This document shows positions 9,376-18,356 of a DNA stretch of 64,000 nucleotides, piece after piece. Where the stretch lies: the NCBI RefSeq assembly GCF_001050135.1, contig NZ_CP012040.1, positions 62,001-126,000 of the forward strand. The letters run 5' to 3'. Below the pieces are notes generated by a model that made no database searches, was not told the DNA's origin, and saw nothing but the letters and a program-made list of their open reading frames with translations. The stretch is from Cyclobacterium amurskyense. Its GTDB lineage: Bacteria; Bacteroidota; Bacteroidia; Cytophagales; Cyclobacteriaceae. Numbering within the stretch: position 1 is the first letter of the stretch; each line of letters opens with the position of its first letter. The position numbers were made by a program, and so were the translations under genes.

Positions 9376-11565
9376 TTAATTCACCATTTTCTTGACCTGC
9401 TCCAATAAAACAACATCTTCATACCATTCCCTGATCTGCTTATCATATGCATCTTCCGTTTTGAACAGGCGCAGTGTATATGGGGAGCCTTTCCGGATGG
9501 TTTCTGTTCGAAGGTCAACCGTAACACCTGCGATAGCATCTTCCATTTCCGTTCTTTCCTGTTTATTTTTGCGGAAATCAAACACCTGCTCAACAGGAGA
9601 TTCTAGAAAAGACTCCAGCAACTTCCAGATTCTCAGATTTTTTTGTTTCTTAGGTACTGGCCGTGACCAATTAGCAGGTGGTTGTGGTTTGTTGTCGACC
9701 CGATATTGTAAATTCTTTTTTGTAAAGGAAAGTAGGGCTTTAGAAAAGCTGGTGCCAAATTCCGGATTAAGGACCACCGGCACAAGAACTTCATTAATGT
9801 ATTTTCTTTCGTTATTTTCGCAAAGTAGTGCAACCATCCGATCAACCCATTCTTTTTGCTGGGGCAGCAATTTTTCAATATTAAATAGAATTGTCAGGGC
9901 TGTGCCATTCACCAGAGGCTTTTCCTGCCGTTGAGCAGCGTTAGAGAAATATTCGGGTAAAGCCTCCATTTGGGAGGCTAGAAGATTGTTACTATTGGAC
10001 ATATTTGTCAGTTCAATCAGAATTTCCAGAAGGTGGTGCAAATGGGATACATTCCCTTGTTGACCAATCTGTTTGAATAGTAGATCGAAATGCTTGGAAG
10101 GATATGTTGCTACGAGCTTTACCCAATAATCTGGTTGAATTTGTTGAAAGTAGCGTTTAAGTAAGGGATAGCCCAAGGTTTTAAAGGTAGTTTCATCCCT
10201 AGATCCTGTTACCCAATCCGCAATAACATGGTATTGAGCTTTAAGTGCTGTACCCTGCTTATTTAGCACACTTTTCAGGATTGACTCGCAGATTGCTGTT
10301 TCTTTCCCGGAGAGATGTCTCCTTTTTGTATTGTAATAACCCAACCATTCTAGCTGATTGGGTATATCCTCCTTCAGCAACATTTCCTCTTGGTATTCTT
10401 TGGACCAAAAAACTATTGCCCCATAATGATACCAGTGCATCAGATCGGGCCCATAATTCCCCATATAACCCGTGTTTTCCTTTTCTACCGGATCCCCCTC
10501 ATTCAGCTTGAAGGTGGTCAGCAATTCGTCTTCATCCACTTCAATACTACGAAGGGGAGGTGGGCCCTCCTCCAGCCAATGCTCGATAGTAACTATGCCG
10601 TCATACACTTCACCCATTTCCACATTGTCATCCGGTGTTTCATCCCAACCATATCCATCATAAGCAGGAATTCCGGATAACTGAGAAGTAACTAGGCACA
10701 TTTTAGCATAATACCCGGCCTCAGCCGCCGCCCGGATCAGTGCCGTCGCCCTGGTTCGGTCATTCAGTTTTAACTGGTTCTGTGAAAAATTTTCTGGTGT
10801 GTATTGGTGTCCCAACAAAACGATTCCTGGAGAAAAGGATCGATTCCCTACACCTGCCTTTAAAATGGTGGCCAACTTTGATACATGTTCGCCAAGAGGT
10901 TCCAGACGAATGGCCTTTTCCGATTTTTTTTGGATTAGGTTATATACTAGGCATACCCTATAGCCTTCCTTCATTGGTTTGATTTCGTGCTCGCAATCCG
11001 CATAAAACGCCACATAAGGTATCCGGTAGTTTCCTGCCTCCTCTGCCAAATTCACACATTGTTCTTCTCCGTCAAAACGAACCAGAAGTTCACCACCCCT
11101 ATGTTTTGAGGGCAGGCCAATAATCAACGTTCCAAACATCCCTTTCTCCTTTTCAGTGTCCCTGTGCGAAAGAAAGAAATCCCCTTTTTCATAAACCAGC
11201 ATTTTGTAAAGACGGGCTTCTACCTCCAAATCTTCAATACCTAACTGTGGTTTGATGGTGTTCAGCGCCTTTTGTAAAAATTGGTCCCATTGCTGCCCGT
11301 TAAACAGCAGATTTTCAGCGTCGATCTCCCATGCCCTCCGCACAGTTTCATCAATAATAGTTTGGGAACCTTTACCGAAAGATGCTTTTTCTGCGGCCTG
11401 AATCAATGCATTGGCCTGTAGTTCGTTGATGGGATAAGCAATTTCTCCCTGCCCTAATACTGAAAGACCGGGAAATACAAAAGGGGATGAGTGAGTGGTG
11501 ACAAAAGAGCCATTACCTTTGATTAGGTTAAGGCAATCTAACAAATCGGAACCAAAATTTCGCAT
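9376..11565 (-). CDS. Large 2OG-Fe(II) oxygenase family protein
   Basis: About 729 residues from the ATG at 11565. The frame is open further upstream, but that extension overlaps the next gene and is hydrophobic noise, so I prefer the MRNFGSDLL start. Residues about 60-260 form a prolyl-4-hydroxylase-like 2OG-Fe(II) domain: iron ligands fit HRDTEKEKG (His and Asp), the distal His in DCEHEIKPM and the oxoglutarate-binding Arg in GYRVCLVYN. GGELLVRF is a typical core strand. The C-terminal 450 residues are helical, match nothing I can name, and hold many charged and aromatic residues. The product is probably cytosolic, since no signal is visible. Substrate unknown. Confidence 0.75.
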   Translation of the reverse strand: MRNFGSDLLDCLNLIKGNGSFVTTHSSPFVFPGLSVLGQGEIAYPINELQANALIQAAEKASFGKGSQTIIDETVRRAWEIDAENLLFNGQQWDQFLQKALNTIKPQLGIEDLEVEARLYKMLVYEKGDFFLSHRDTEKEKGMFGTLIIGLPSKHRGGELLVRFDGEEQCVNLAEEAGNYRIPYVAFYADCEHEIKPMKEGYRVCLVYNLIQKKSEKAIRLEPLGEHVSKLATILKAGVGNRSFSPGIVLLGHQYTPENFSQNQLKLNDRTRATALIRAAAEAGYYAKMCLVTSQLSGIPAYDGYGWDETPDDNVEMGEVYDGIVTIEHWLEEGPPPLRSIEVDEDELLTTFKLNEGDPVEKENTGYMGNYGPDLMHWYHYGAIVFWSKEYQEEMLLKEDIPNQLEWLGYYNTKRRHLSGKETAICESILKSVLNKQGTALKAQYHVIADWVTGSRDETTFKTLGYPLLKRYFQQIQPDYWVKLVATYPSKHFDLLFKQIGQQGNVSHLHHLLEILIELTNMSNSNNLLASQMEALPEYFSNAAQRQEKPLVNGTALTILFNIEKLLPQQKEWVDRMVALLCENNERKYINEVLVPVVLNPEFGTSFSKALLSFTKKNLQYRVDNKPQPPANWSRPVPKKQKNLRIWKLLESFLESPVEQVFDFRKNKQERTEMEDAIAGVTVDLRTETIRKGSPYTLRLFKTEDAYDKQIREWYEDVVLLEQVKKMVN

Positions 11566-11707
11566 AGGGAAGGAATTTAAAGTCAAAAATAAAGAAATCA
11601 ATTGAAAAAAAAACTTCCTGTTTTTTGTTAGTATTGATCGCCTCTTTAGGGGAAAATAAGAGGTTGATAAGATTGAATAAAAAGATAATCCTGAAATTAT
11701 AGATACC

Positions 11708-13021
11708 TTATTCCCACATACGAGAACAATCAATGCAATAGACAATCTCGCTTTTGGTGGTATTGTTTCCATCTAAAATAAACTCGAGTTTCTTTTTGCC
11801 CTCACCTGTATTTTGTACTTCAAGTTTAAATTCGAGGTATCCGTCGGTATCTCTTTTGGGCAAACTCCTGTTTTCTTGGTGCACTTCTATCCATTTCTCT
11901 CCATCAAAACTGTTATAAGTAGTCAGCTTTAAATTATGGGATGCTTTCGATAGGTTTTCAATGCGCACAATGGCATATATTTTGTCATTTGAGGTGAATG
12001 GTCCATCGGAAGAAATACAACGATAGCTTTCTCCACTTTCATCCACACTTCTACACAATTCTATGCTTGAAAAAGGATTGCTCAAATCTGGCGCACCAAA
12101 TGGAGTAACCATTACGACATAATCTTCGCTAATAATAACCTCCCCTTTTCGGGCTTCTAAAGTGTATTTCATTGTTTTTATTGGGGATACTATTTTATCT
12201 CCTAAAGCGATTACAGATTCACCATTTAAGCTGATCTCTTCTGCCTCATAAACCTCCCATGTCAATTTACTGTTTTGCCCTCTGCGAATCGTATTTCGAT
12301 TTGCAGTGAACCTACCAATCACAGGATCGATAGGTACATCTATGGTAAGCGCTTTAGTCTCCATCTTCACAGCCCCCCCTTTTTCAGCCATAGGTGCAAC
12401 CATAAGTATATAGGTCGTCGTCTTATCTACCCCAACAGTTAGGCTTCCCGATTTTCTGACCTGCTGGAATTTTTCTGATCCATTCACACCAAACATAACC
12501 TTAGAGGCATTCTCTGTTTGCCAGGATATCGTAACCGAATCGCCCTTGCTAACTTTGCTTTCGCTTGAAGAAAATGAGAGAATCTTAACCGGTAGGTCAA
12601 AATTTGGCCATGACTTTTCAAACGAATATTCACCACACAATATCAAATTCCTTGATTCCATCATACAAACCTTTATGCTTTCACTTGTAAATGCCTTCGT
12701 TTTTGGGCGTTTTGTTATGAGCAGACTTACCTGGTTAATTCCGGATTTCAGTGGCACTTTTTCAATGTCTACTTCTTTAAAATTTGACTCACCATCAGAT
12801 TCCACAGGAAATGCATGAATGAATGTATCATTTGAACCAGCCTTTCCGGTATAATTGTATTCCACATTCACCTGAAGTTGTTTATCGGAAATAGCCACTA
12901 CCTCAAGAATTTTAAGCTCCGATGCATTACTGGCTTTTTTTGATTGAGCAATAGCATTTTGTATGGATAGGTTTACAACTATGACGAGGGCTATCCATTT
13001 AATTGCGCTAAATGAATTCAT
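11708..13021 (-). CDS. Secreted protein with Ig-like domains
   Basis: About 437 residues from the ATG at 13021, chosen because it places a standard signal peptide at the N-terminus (residues 9-26, ending AIAQ); a start 63 bases upstream would hide it. Two immunoglobulin-like modules are visible: one around residues 150-230, with KGDSVTISWQTENASKV, and one around 245-310, with RRGQNSKLTWEV. Both carry the strand pattern seen in bacterial Ig-like repeats that follow a lead sequence. Four or more cysteines lie in the C-terminal third. The role may be surface adhesion or assembly. It lies on the same strand upstream of the oxygenase gene, 142 bases away. Confidence 0.65.
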   Translation of the reverse strand: MNSFSAIKWIALVIVVNLSIQNAIAQSKKASNASELKILEVVAISDKQLQVNVEYNYTGKAGSNDTFIHAFPVESDGESNFKEVDIEKVPLKSGINQVSLLITKRPKTKAFTSESIKVCMMESRNLILCGEYSFEKSWPNFDLPVKILSFSSSESKVSKGDSVTISWQTENASKVMFGVNGSEKFQQVRKSGSLTVGVDKTTTYILMVAPMAEKGGAVKMETKALTIDVPIDPVIGRFTANRNTIRRGQNSKLTWEVYEAEEISLNGESVIALGDKIVSPIKTMKYTLEARKGEVIISEDYVVMVTPFGAPDLSNPFSSIELCRSVDESGESYRCISSDGPFTSNDKIYAIVRIENLSKASHNLKLTTYNSFDGEKWIEVHQENRSLPKRDTDGYLEFKLEVQNTGEGKKKLEFILDGNNTTKSEIVYCIDCSRMWE

Positions 13022-13387
13022 TGGGATTCTAATTTTTAATAAAAACTTCGCTAAATAACTATCTAAAAATATTAATCGTGACAACGGTAATTGGAGCGGT
13101 TAGACCAATTGTTAGCATTGCGCAGAACCATAGATATACTTTGTGTTGTATTTTTCAAAAACACCTTACTCCTAATATAGACAATATGTCACGAGTGCCA
13201 ATAGCACTGACAGTAAATCTGTTTGATGTTAGCCTAATTACCCTTTTGCTTGAACAATTACATCCTTTCGGTATATGGCACGTTTCAAAATAAGATAGCC
13301 ACTATGTTATTTTAGTATCACAAAAACAGGCCGATAATTAATTTCGAAATATCTAACCAATAAAACTTCAGCTACCCTGCGTGGCCA

Positions 13388-13444
13388 AAGTTTAGCATAA
13401 CGTAGATAGACCTATAAGTCTGAAAGTTTTCAACTTTCATCAAA
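13388..13444. repeat. Dispersed intergenic repeat, copy 2
   Basis: Matches 8901-8958 along its length, including the hairpin GAAAGTTTTCAACTTTC. In this copy the REP-like motif follows within a dozen bases, whereas in copy 1 it is about 270 bases further on, which suggests that copy 1 has extra DNA inserted. Confidence 0.7.
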
Positions 13445-13450
13445 AAAATA

Positions 13451-13474
13451 TCTCAATAGGAATGGGCTATAGCC
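13451..13474. repeat. Short REP-like motif, copy 2
   Basis: CAATAGGAATGGGCTATAGCC, the counterpart of 9231-9252. It lies directly downstream of repeat copy 2 and close to the end of the toxin gene. Confidence 0.5.
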
Positions 13475-13491
13475 TATTTAAAGAACTTACC

Positions 13492-13803
13492 TTATCCATT
13501 TCGTTTCAGTTTTGGAGGATTTTGGCGGGTGTCAAAAACATCATAAATTCTTATTAACCCTTCTTGCAAATCTTCAGAGTAAATTATCTTGTAGTTTTTA
13601 AAAATAAAGTAACGATATTTAATTTTTCTGTGTTTTAAAAATTCTTCTACTTGTCCAATTAAAGGAGCTTTTCTTAACTTTTGCGCCTCATTTATTATTT
13701 CTTTTACAAGTTTGTTCGCAATGCTTGGACTTGCATTTTTTTTATAATAATCATAGATTTCGTCAAGTTGAGATTCAGCAAAGTCAGACCAAATAACTTT
13801 CAT
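13492..13803 (-). CDS. RelE/ParE-family toxin
   Basis: A 103-residue protein of the RelE/ParE fold, matching the family in length. The opening VIWSDFAESQLDEIYDYY is the typical ParE first strand and helix. The strands near KYRYFIFKNYKIIYSE and the closing IRIYDVFDTRQNP are also characteristic. ParE members poison DNA gyrase and RelE members cut mRNA on the ribosome; the sequence does not settle which applies here. It follows its antitoxin gene with a 5-base gap, so the two form one operon, with the antitoxin first. Confidence 0.88.
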   Translation of the reverse strand: MKVIWSDFAESQLDEIYDYYKKNASPSIANKLVKEIINEAQKLRKAPLIGQVEEFLKHRKIKYRYFIFKNYKIIYSEDLQEGLIRIYDVFDTRQNPPKLKRNG

Positions 13804-13808
13804 CGTGA

Positions 13809-14042
13809 CTACTTATATTTGGCTAAAAGCTCAGAACTGCTTTTAAATCGGTTATTTTGAAAATCAGATTCTGATTGTTCAATCCGTTTACTCAACTGAT
13901 CCTGAGTCATAGGTTTGAATTTTCGCTTTTCGATAAATTTCCTTTCTTTCCGTAAAATCTCTTCAAGACGAGAGATAGCTTCTTCGCTTTGAAGTTTTAG
14001 AAATTCCTGTACAAATTCAATTTTCCGAGCTTCTAAATCCAT
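13809..14042 (-). CDS. Antitoxin of the ParE-type module
   Basis: A 77-residue, highly charged helical protein directly upstream of the toxin gene. Its second half (MTQDQLSKRIEQSESDFQNN and then SSELLAKYK) fits the flexible, toxin-wrapping C-terminus of small Bacteroidota antitoxins. I see no clear DNA-binding motif at the N-terminus, so self-regulation cannot be judged. The role is inferred from size, charge and position. Confidence 0.75.
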   Translation of the reverse strand: MDLEARKIEFVQEFLKLQSEEAISRLEEILRKERKFIEKRKFKPMTQDQLSKRIEQSESDFQNNRFKSSSELLAKYK

Positions 14043-14719
14043 TTTATTTAGTATTTTATCAAAGATACGAATTTATCAATTTAGATATTATTTTTTGAAT
14101 TTTTGGGTTGAAAAACTTATTTATACGTGCTGTATATCCAGAATTTGCCGTATTTTCAATTAGCAATTACCCAAGTAAAAGCAGGAGCTTATAAATCAAC
14201 CATCTGTTTCAAAAACCCAATACCAGATTACATACTCATTACTCAATCTGTGGTAATTAAAGGTTGATCAACGATACATTACTCATAAACAGACGTTTAC
14301 CTGAAAGAAAATTATATAAAAATCAAGAATTTCCCAAAAATCAGCTCAATTCTGCTAGGCATTTAATCGATAAAGCTAAACTTGAAATGCTACCATGTGG
14401 GCATATAAATATAAAGAATCTCCTGATTTTTGTGGCATTTACTATAAATAAATACCCTGCCCCCAAATCCTACCTCAACCGAGTAGTACTAAACCTATAA
14501 TTAAACGTAATCTAAGTGAACCTTTGAGGTTTAACCCGGATTCTGCGATAGGATTCGTGATAAGGGCTTAAAATGTGAAAAAATCAGGCTGTTTGGAGAA
14601 TGATGCATAGCTTTTCTATGGTGAATTCGAAAACAGCAGCAAAGCGAATGATTTTAAAGCAGTTTAAGTCCGCAATAGATTCCCTATTGCATATTTCGGG
14701 TTTAAGCAAATAATACCCC
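14043..14719. other. Intergenic region with an inverted-repeat element
   Basis: About 680 bases between the toxin-antitoxin promoter and the ceramidase-like gene. The last 190 bases hold the 176-bp element at 14530-14705. Bases 14100-14520 show nothing I can name; the frame at 14264-14500 has an unconvincing composition and no homologue that I recognise. Confidence 0.5.
14530..14705. mobile_element. MITE-like element with terminal inverted repeats (copy B)
   Basis: The left end (14530-14552, TTTAACCCGGATTCTGCGATA) and the reverse complement of the right end (14683-14705, TTAAACCCGAAATATGCAAT) agree at about 18 of 23 positions. An inner hairpin GCAATAG...CTATTGC precedes the right end. Parts of the element recur at 1-36 and at 57683-57744. 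It carries no gene, so it would need a transposase supplied from elsewhere. The right end stops 14 bases before the start codon at 14720. Confidence 0.6.
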
Positions 14720-15985
14720 ATGAAAAAACTCATTTGTCTATTCGTCTTCACACTTTTTTGTTCCACTACCATTTCTGCACAGGAATTGAAAGTTGGGGCT
14801 GCCCTTCGGGTAATAACCCCTGATCCTTTGATTCCCGTTTCTGGTGGAGTGGGAACACCGAGTCCGGCAACAGAGAAAAAAGGAGACCTTTTTGTTCGGG
14901 CAATGGTAATGGAACAGAATGGAGTCAAAGTAGCCATAGTTGGCATTGACAACCTTGGATGGCCTGCAGTCCTAGGCGACCAGTCACGGGCCCTTATCAA
15001 AGGCATCCCTCCTGAAAACATCCTTATTGGGGCTACCCATACCCACAGTGCGCCCGACGCCTATGGCTTTCCCAATGAAAAGGGTGAGGTTCTGGCAGAT
15101 TTTGACTACCTGGAATGGTGTGTCAAGCAGGTGGCCGACGCAGTAAATGAAGCCATGGAAAACATGGAGCCTGCGGCATTAAAAATCGCGGTGGGAGAAG
15201 CCAAGGGAAAGATTGCCTATAATTATTATGCACCGGATCTTTATGACCCACGTTGTGGCGTCATCCAGGCTTTTGGTACTACAGGAAAGAACAAAGACAA
15301 GGCCATAGCCACCTTGGTCAATTATGCCATCCACCCGGAAGTCATTGGCAATAAAAAAGGTATTTTATCTCCAGATCTTTGTGGTCCTCTTTACGATCGC
15401 ATTGAAGCCAAAGCAGGAGGAATAGCAATTTTTATGAATGGTGCCCAAGGAGGTATGGTAACCGCAGACAATAGAAGACCTGAAGGTAGAGAGGCCGGGG
15501 AATGGAAAGAATGTATCCGGATTGGTGAATTATTGGCAGACCAGGCCCTGGCGATTGTAGACAAGGCTCCCATGCAAACTGCGCCTGTCTTGTTTACCAG
15601 CTCAAAGGAAATCAATCTACCTGTGACTTCTCCCCTGATGAAAATGTTGATAGACCATTCTGAAATAGGGCTAAAGGTATCCGAGGATTATATGCTAAAA
15701 ACAAGGATAAACCTTCTGAACATTGGCTCAGCCCAAATCCTTACCATCCCCGGAGAAGCGCTACCAAATATTGGTTACTACTTGAAAAGAAAGATGAATA
15801 CAGCGCATCCCTTTTTGTTTGGGCTGACCAATGATGCCTTTGGCTACATGCTTACCAAAGAAGATTTCAATAGTTTCAAACGCTATGAATACATCAGCGA
15901 AACAAGCCTTGGTGAAGAAACGGCTGAGGTTTATATAGAGGAGGCGCTTCAATTGATTGAAGAAAGTCCAGGGGCCAAGCCATAA
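14720..15985 (+). CDS. Neutral/alkaline ceramidase-like secreted amidase
   Basis: A 421-residue exported protein (signal peptide residues 1-21, ending ISAQ). It matches the N-terminal catalytic domain of neutral ceramidases, zinc amidases that split the fatty acid from sphingoid bases: GATHTHSAP at about residue 105 (zinc His region), NYAIHPEVIG around 195, FMNGAQGG around 240 and the PGEALPNIG block near 343, which holds the Glu ligand. The C-terminal Ig-like domain of full-length ceramidases is absent, so this is the shorter family form, whose substrates vary (sugar-linked or small amides are also possible). It is first in a same-strand run with GDPD, PHP and GH31 genes. Confidence 0.75.
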   Translation: MKKLICLFVFTLFCSTTISAQELKVGAALRVITPDPLIPVSGGVGTPSPATEKKGDLFVRAMVMEQNGVKVAIVGIDNLGWPAVLGDQSRALIKGIPPENILIGATHTHSAPDAYGFPNEKGEVLADFDYLEWCVKQVADAVNEAMENMEPAALKIAVGEAKGKIAYNYYAPDLYDPRCGVIQAFGTTGKNKDKAIATLVNYAIHPEVIGNKKGILSPDLCGPLYDRIEAKAGGIAIFMNGAQGGMVTADNRRPEGREAGEWKECIRIGELLADQALAIVDKAPMQTAPVLFTSSKEINLPVTSPLMKMLIDHSEIGLKVSEDYMLKTRINLLNIGSAQILTIPGEALPNIGYYLKRKMNTAHPFLFGLTNDAFGYMLTKEDFNSFKRYEYISETSLGEETAEVYIEEALQLIEESPGAKP

Positions 15986-16132
15986 TTTTGTTGGCATTGT
16001 GTTTTTAATAAAAATAATAAAAACCTCGATCTCATTAAGCCCTGTATTAATATTTTAGCATCTGAATTGGGATATACCTAAATTAAAAAACGAAAAGAAC
16101 TTTTCTTAATACCAAACAGCAATATAAATCCA

Positions 16133-16951
16133 ATGAAAAATCTGTTTATACTTTTAATTGGCTCGTTTATACTACTGCTTCCAATCACCTGTTACCCACA
16201 ATTGCCTCCACCAAAAAATGGCAACACTTATGTAATTGCACACAGGGGCGCACATGAAGGTATTCCTGAGAATTCACTCCCAGCCTACCAAAAAGCCATC
16301 GATCTGGGCTGTGATTTTGTAGAAATAGACATTAGGACAACCCGTGACAAACAATTCGTAAGTGTGCACAACAGCAGCATTAACGCATATGTGGACGGCA
16401 AATCTGGAAATGTTAAAGACATGCGTCTGGCTGAATTGAAAGCCTTGGATATTGGTAAAAAGATTAGTGGGGAATGGCAAAACACCCGAATACCTACCTT
16501 TGAAGAAATCCTCAAGCTTTGCCAGAATAAAATAGGGATTTACCTTGACCTCAAAGATGCAGCTCCTGAGGCATTGCTCCCATTGATTCGGAAGTATAAT
16601 ATGGAGGAAAATATTGTCTGGTTTATCTGGGGAGATGATGATGAAAACATTTCAAAAGTCCGGCAAAACTGCCCCAACTGTTTCCTCATGCCTGATCCGG
16701 GAAAAGAAAGTAACCTAAATGCTGTTTTGGCCAAATACCAACCGAAGGTGGTCGCTAGTGGAATGAAAAATTGTAGCCTTTCTTTCTGTAAAACAGTACA
16801 TGAACAAGAGGCTATCGTATTTGTGGATGAAAGCAAAGACAACCTGGAAGATTTAAAGCTTGAATGGACAAAAATGATTGAATGGGGAATTGATGGTATT
16901 CAAACAGATAAACCCAAGGCACTAATCAGCTTTCTCAAAAATTTAAATTAA
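16133..16951 (+). CDS. Glycerophosphodiester phosphodiesterase family protein
   Basis: A 272-residue exported protein (signal peptide 1-23). The GDPD TIM-barrel motifs are present: AHRGAHEGIPENSLPAY near residue 33 (catalytic His-Arg and the metal-binding Glu), FVEIDIRTTRD near 62 and the second catalytic His in VSVHNSS near 78. Family members hydrolyse glycerophosphodiesters to an alcohol and glycerol-3-phosphate using a divalent metal. The usual HD pair reads HN here. The export signal puts it in the periplasm, where it could act on lipid headgroups freed by neighbouring enzymes. The next gene starts 4 bases after its stop. Confidence 0.88.
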   Translation: MKNLFILLIGSFILLLPITCYPQLPPPKNGNTYVIAHRGAHEGIPENSLPAYQKAIDLGCDFVEIDIRTTRDKQFVSVHNSSINAYVDGKSGNVKDMRLAELKALDIGKKISGEWQNTRIPTFEEILKLCQNKIGIYLDLKDAAPEALLPLIRKYNMEENIVWFIWGDDDENISKVRQNCPNCFLMPDPGKESNLNAVLAKYQPKVVASGMKNCSLSFCKTVHEQEAIVFVDESKDNLEDLKLEWTKMIEWGIDGIQTDKPKALISFLKNLN

Positions 16952-16955
16952 CAAC

Positions 16956-18272
16956 ATGAGTACTACAACCAAAATATTAAAATGGTTTAAGTATTTGTTC
17001 TTAGGGACAATGGTACTTCTTCTATTGCTGATCCTGGTAAAAATCAGCCCGGCCCTTTGGAACCGTTGGGTAACTTATCCTGGATTAGAACAGGCAAGGA
17101 ACGAACTATGGCAGCAATACCGGAAACCTCCACAGGTAATACCAATGCCGCTGTACCAGGGAGTTGTTCATTCCCATACTTTTTGGTCCCACGACAGTCG
17201 GGGTTTACTACCTGAAATAATGGATGGGGCCAAAAAAGCCGAACTTCAGTTCATTTTTAACTCAGACCATAAACGCAATCAGCTAGATACTTTTCCTAGG
17301 GGATATCAGGGAGTTTATGATGGCATCATCATAGAATCCGGTACAGAACATAGCTCCGGGCTGATGATCAGCCCTTTTGACAGCACTGTAATTGACTGGG
17401 ACAGGCCTGAAGCTGAGGTTATTCACGATGTAGTTGAAAACGATGGATTGGCCATTTATGTACATTCTGAAGATGAGCATGATTGGGAGAATCCTGATTA
17501 TCAAGCGATGGAAATTTACAATATCCATACAGACATGAAGGATGAAGAAGGGATATTCCCCATTCTTGTCAACAGATTATTGAATCCAAAAAAATACACC
17601 CATTGGATGTTTAGGGACCTTTATGATGAACAAACGGAAATATTGGCCAACTGGGACCGTCTAAACCAAAACCGGAAAATTGTAGGAGTGGCCGGAGTAG
17701 ACGCACACAACAATCAAAGTTTCAGGGCCAGGCATCTTGAGGACGAAAAAATAGAATGGGTTGGCCCCAATGCTGACACCTTGGTGATAAGAGAAGCCAA
17801 TTGGTTTGATAAATTGCTAATGGGAGAACCTGACAAATACGGTTGGGCCTTTAAATGGGAGTTGGATCCCTATTTCAACTCTTACAACCATGCCAATAAC
17901 TATGTCTATTGCGACACCTTAACCAATGTCAATATTAGGGACCACATTAAATTGGGACATGTTTTTGTGTCCTTTGAAAGCCTGGCTAAAGGGGAAGGCT
18001 TTCAGTATTTTGCGGTAAATCAAACGGATAGCCTTACAGCCATTTTGGGAGATTCTGTAAATCTGGCAGCAGTCAATAATTTGAAGGCAATTTCTCCATT
18101 TCCGGTAAAATTTCAGCTTTACCAGAATGGAGAGCTTATAGACGAGACTGAGGAAAAATACGATTATGAATATAGGATTCGAGACAAAGGGAATTACCGG
18201 ATAGTGGCAAGAGTTGACCTGAAAGCCGAATGGATTCCCTGGATTTATACCAATCCCATTTATGTGTATTGA
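16956..18272 (+). CDS. Membrane-anchored PHP-domain protein
   Basis: A 438-residue protein with one N-terminal membrane helix (about 13-33) and a periplasmic PHP-type metal hydrolase domain. The metal-binding motifs are visible in order: VVHSHTFWSHDS near residue 68, SDHKRNQ near 103, ESGTEHSSG near 128, YVHSEDEHDW near 168 and VDAHNNQ near 248. PHP proteins are phosphoesterases with two or three metals. The last 120 residues form an extra beta domain of unknown role. It is tightly coupled to the GDPD gene (4-base gap), which suggests they act in turn on the same phosphate-containing substrate. Confidence 0.78.
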   Translation: MSTTTKILKWFKYLFLGTMVLLLLLILVKISPALWNRWVTYPGLEQARNELWQQYRKPPQVIPMPLYQGVVHSHTFWSHDSRGLLPEIMDGAKKAELQFIFNSDHKRNQLDTFPRGYQGVYDGIIIESGTEHSSGLMISPFDSTVIDWDRPEAEVIHDVVENDGLAIYVHSEDEHDWENPDYQAMEIYNIHTDMKDEEGIFPILVNRLLNPKKYTHWMFRDLYDEQTEILANWDRLNQNRKIVGVAGVDAHNNQSFRARHLEDEKIEWVGPNADTLVIREANWFDKLLMGEPDKYGWAFKWELDPYFNSYNHANNYVYCDTLTNVNIRDHIKLGHVFVSFESLAKGEGFQYFAVNQTDSLTAILGDSVNLAAVNNLKAISPFPVKFQLYQNGELIDETEEKYDYEYRIRDKGNYRIVARVDLKAEWIPWIYTNPIYVY

Positions 18273-18356
18273 AACCAACCCCAAATAATTGTGCTAACAA
18301 ATACGCTTAACCTATTCAGATCAATTCATTTCAAACGTTAAAAAGTTGAGGTAACC

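Larger units (their letters stand above)
13022..13491. other. Intergenic region with repeats
   Basis: About 470 bases. It contains copy 2 of the repeat shared with 8901-8958 and a REP-like motif next to it. The rest is AT-rich. The short frame at 13078-13293 shows no protein-like features. Confidence 0.45.

Noticed and set aside
13078..13293. Frame of 71 codons next to the Ig-like gene
   Set aside because: It overlaps the promoter of that gene and shows no coding signs.
14264..14500. Open frame of 78 codons in the gap before the ceramidase-like gene
   Set aside because: Its composition is unlike its neighbours, no family is recognised, and it overlaps AT-rich repeat DNA.
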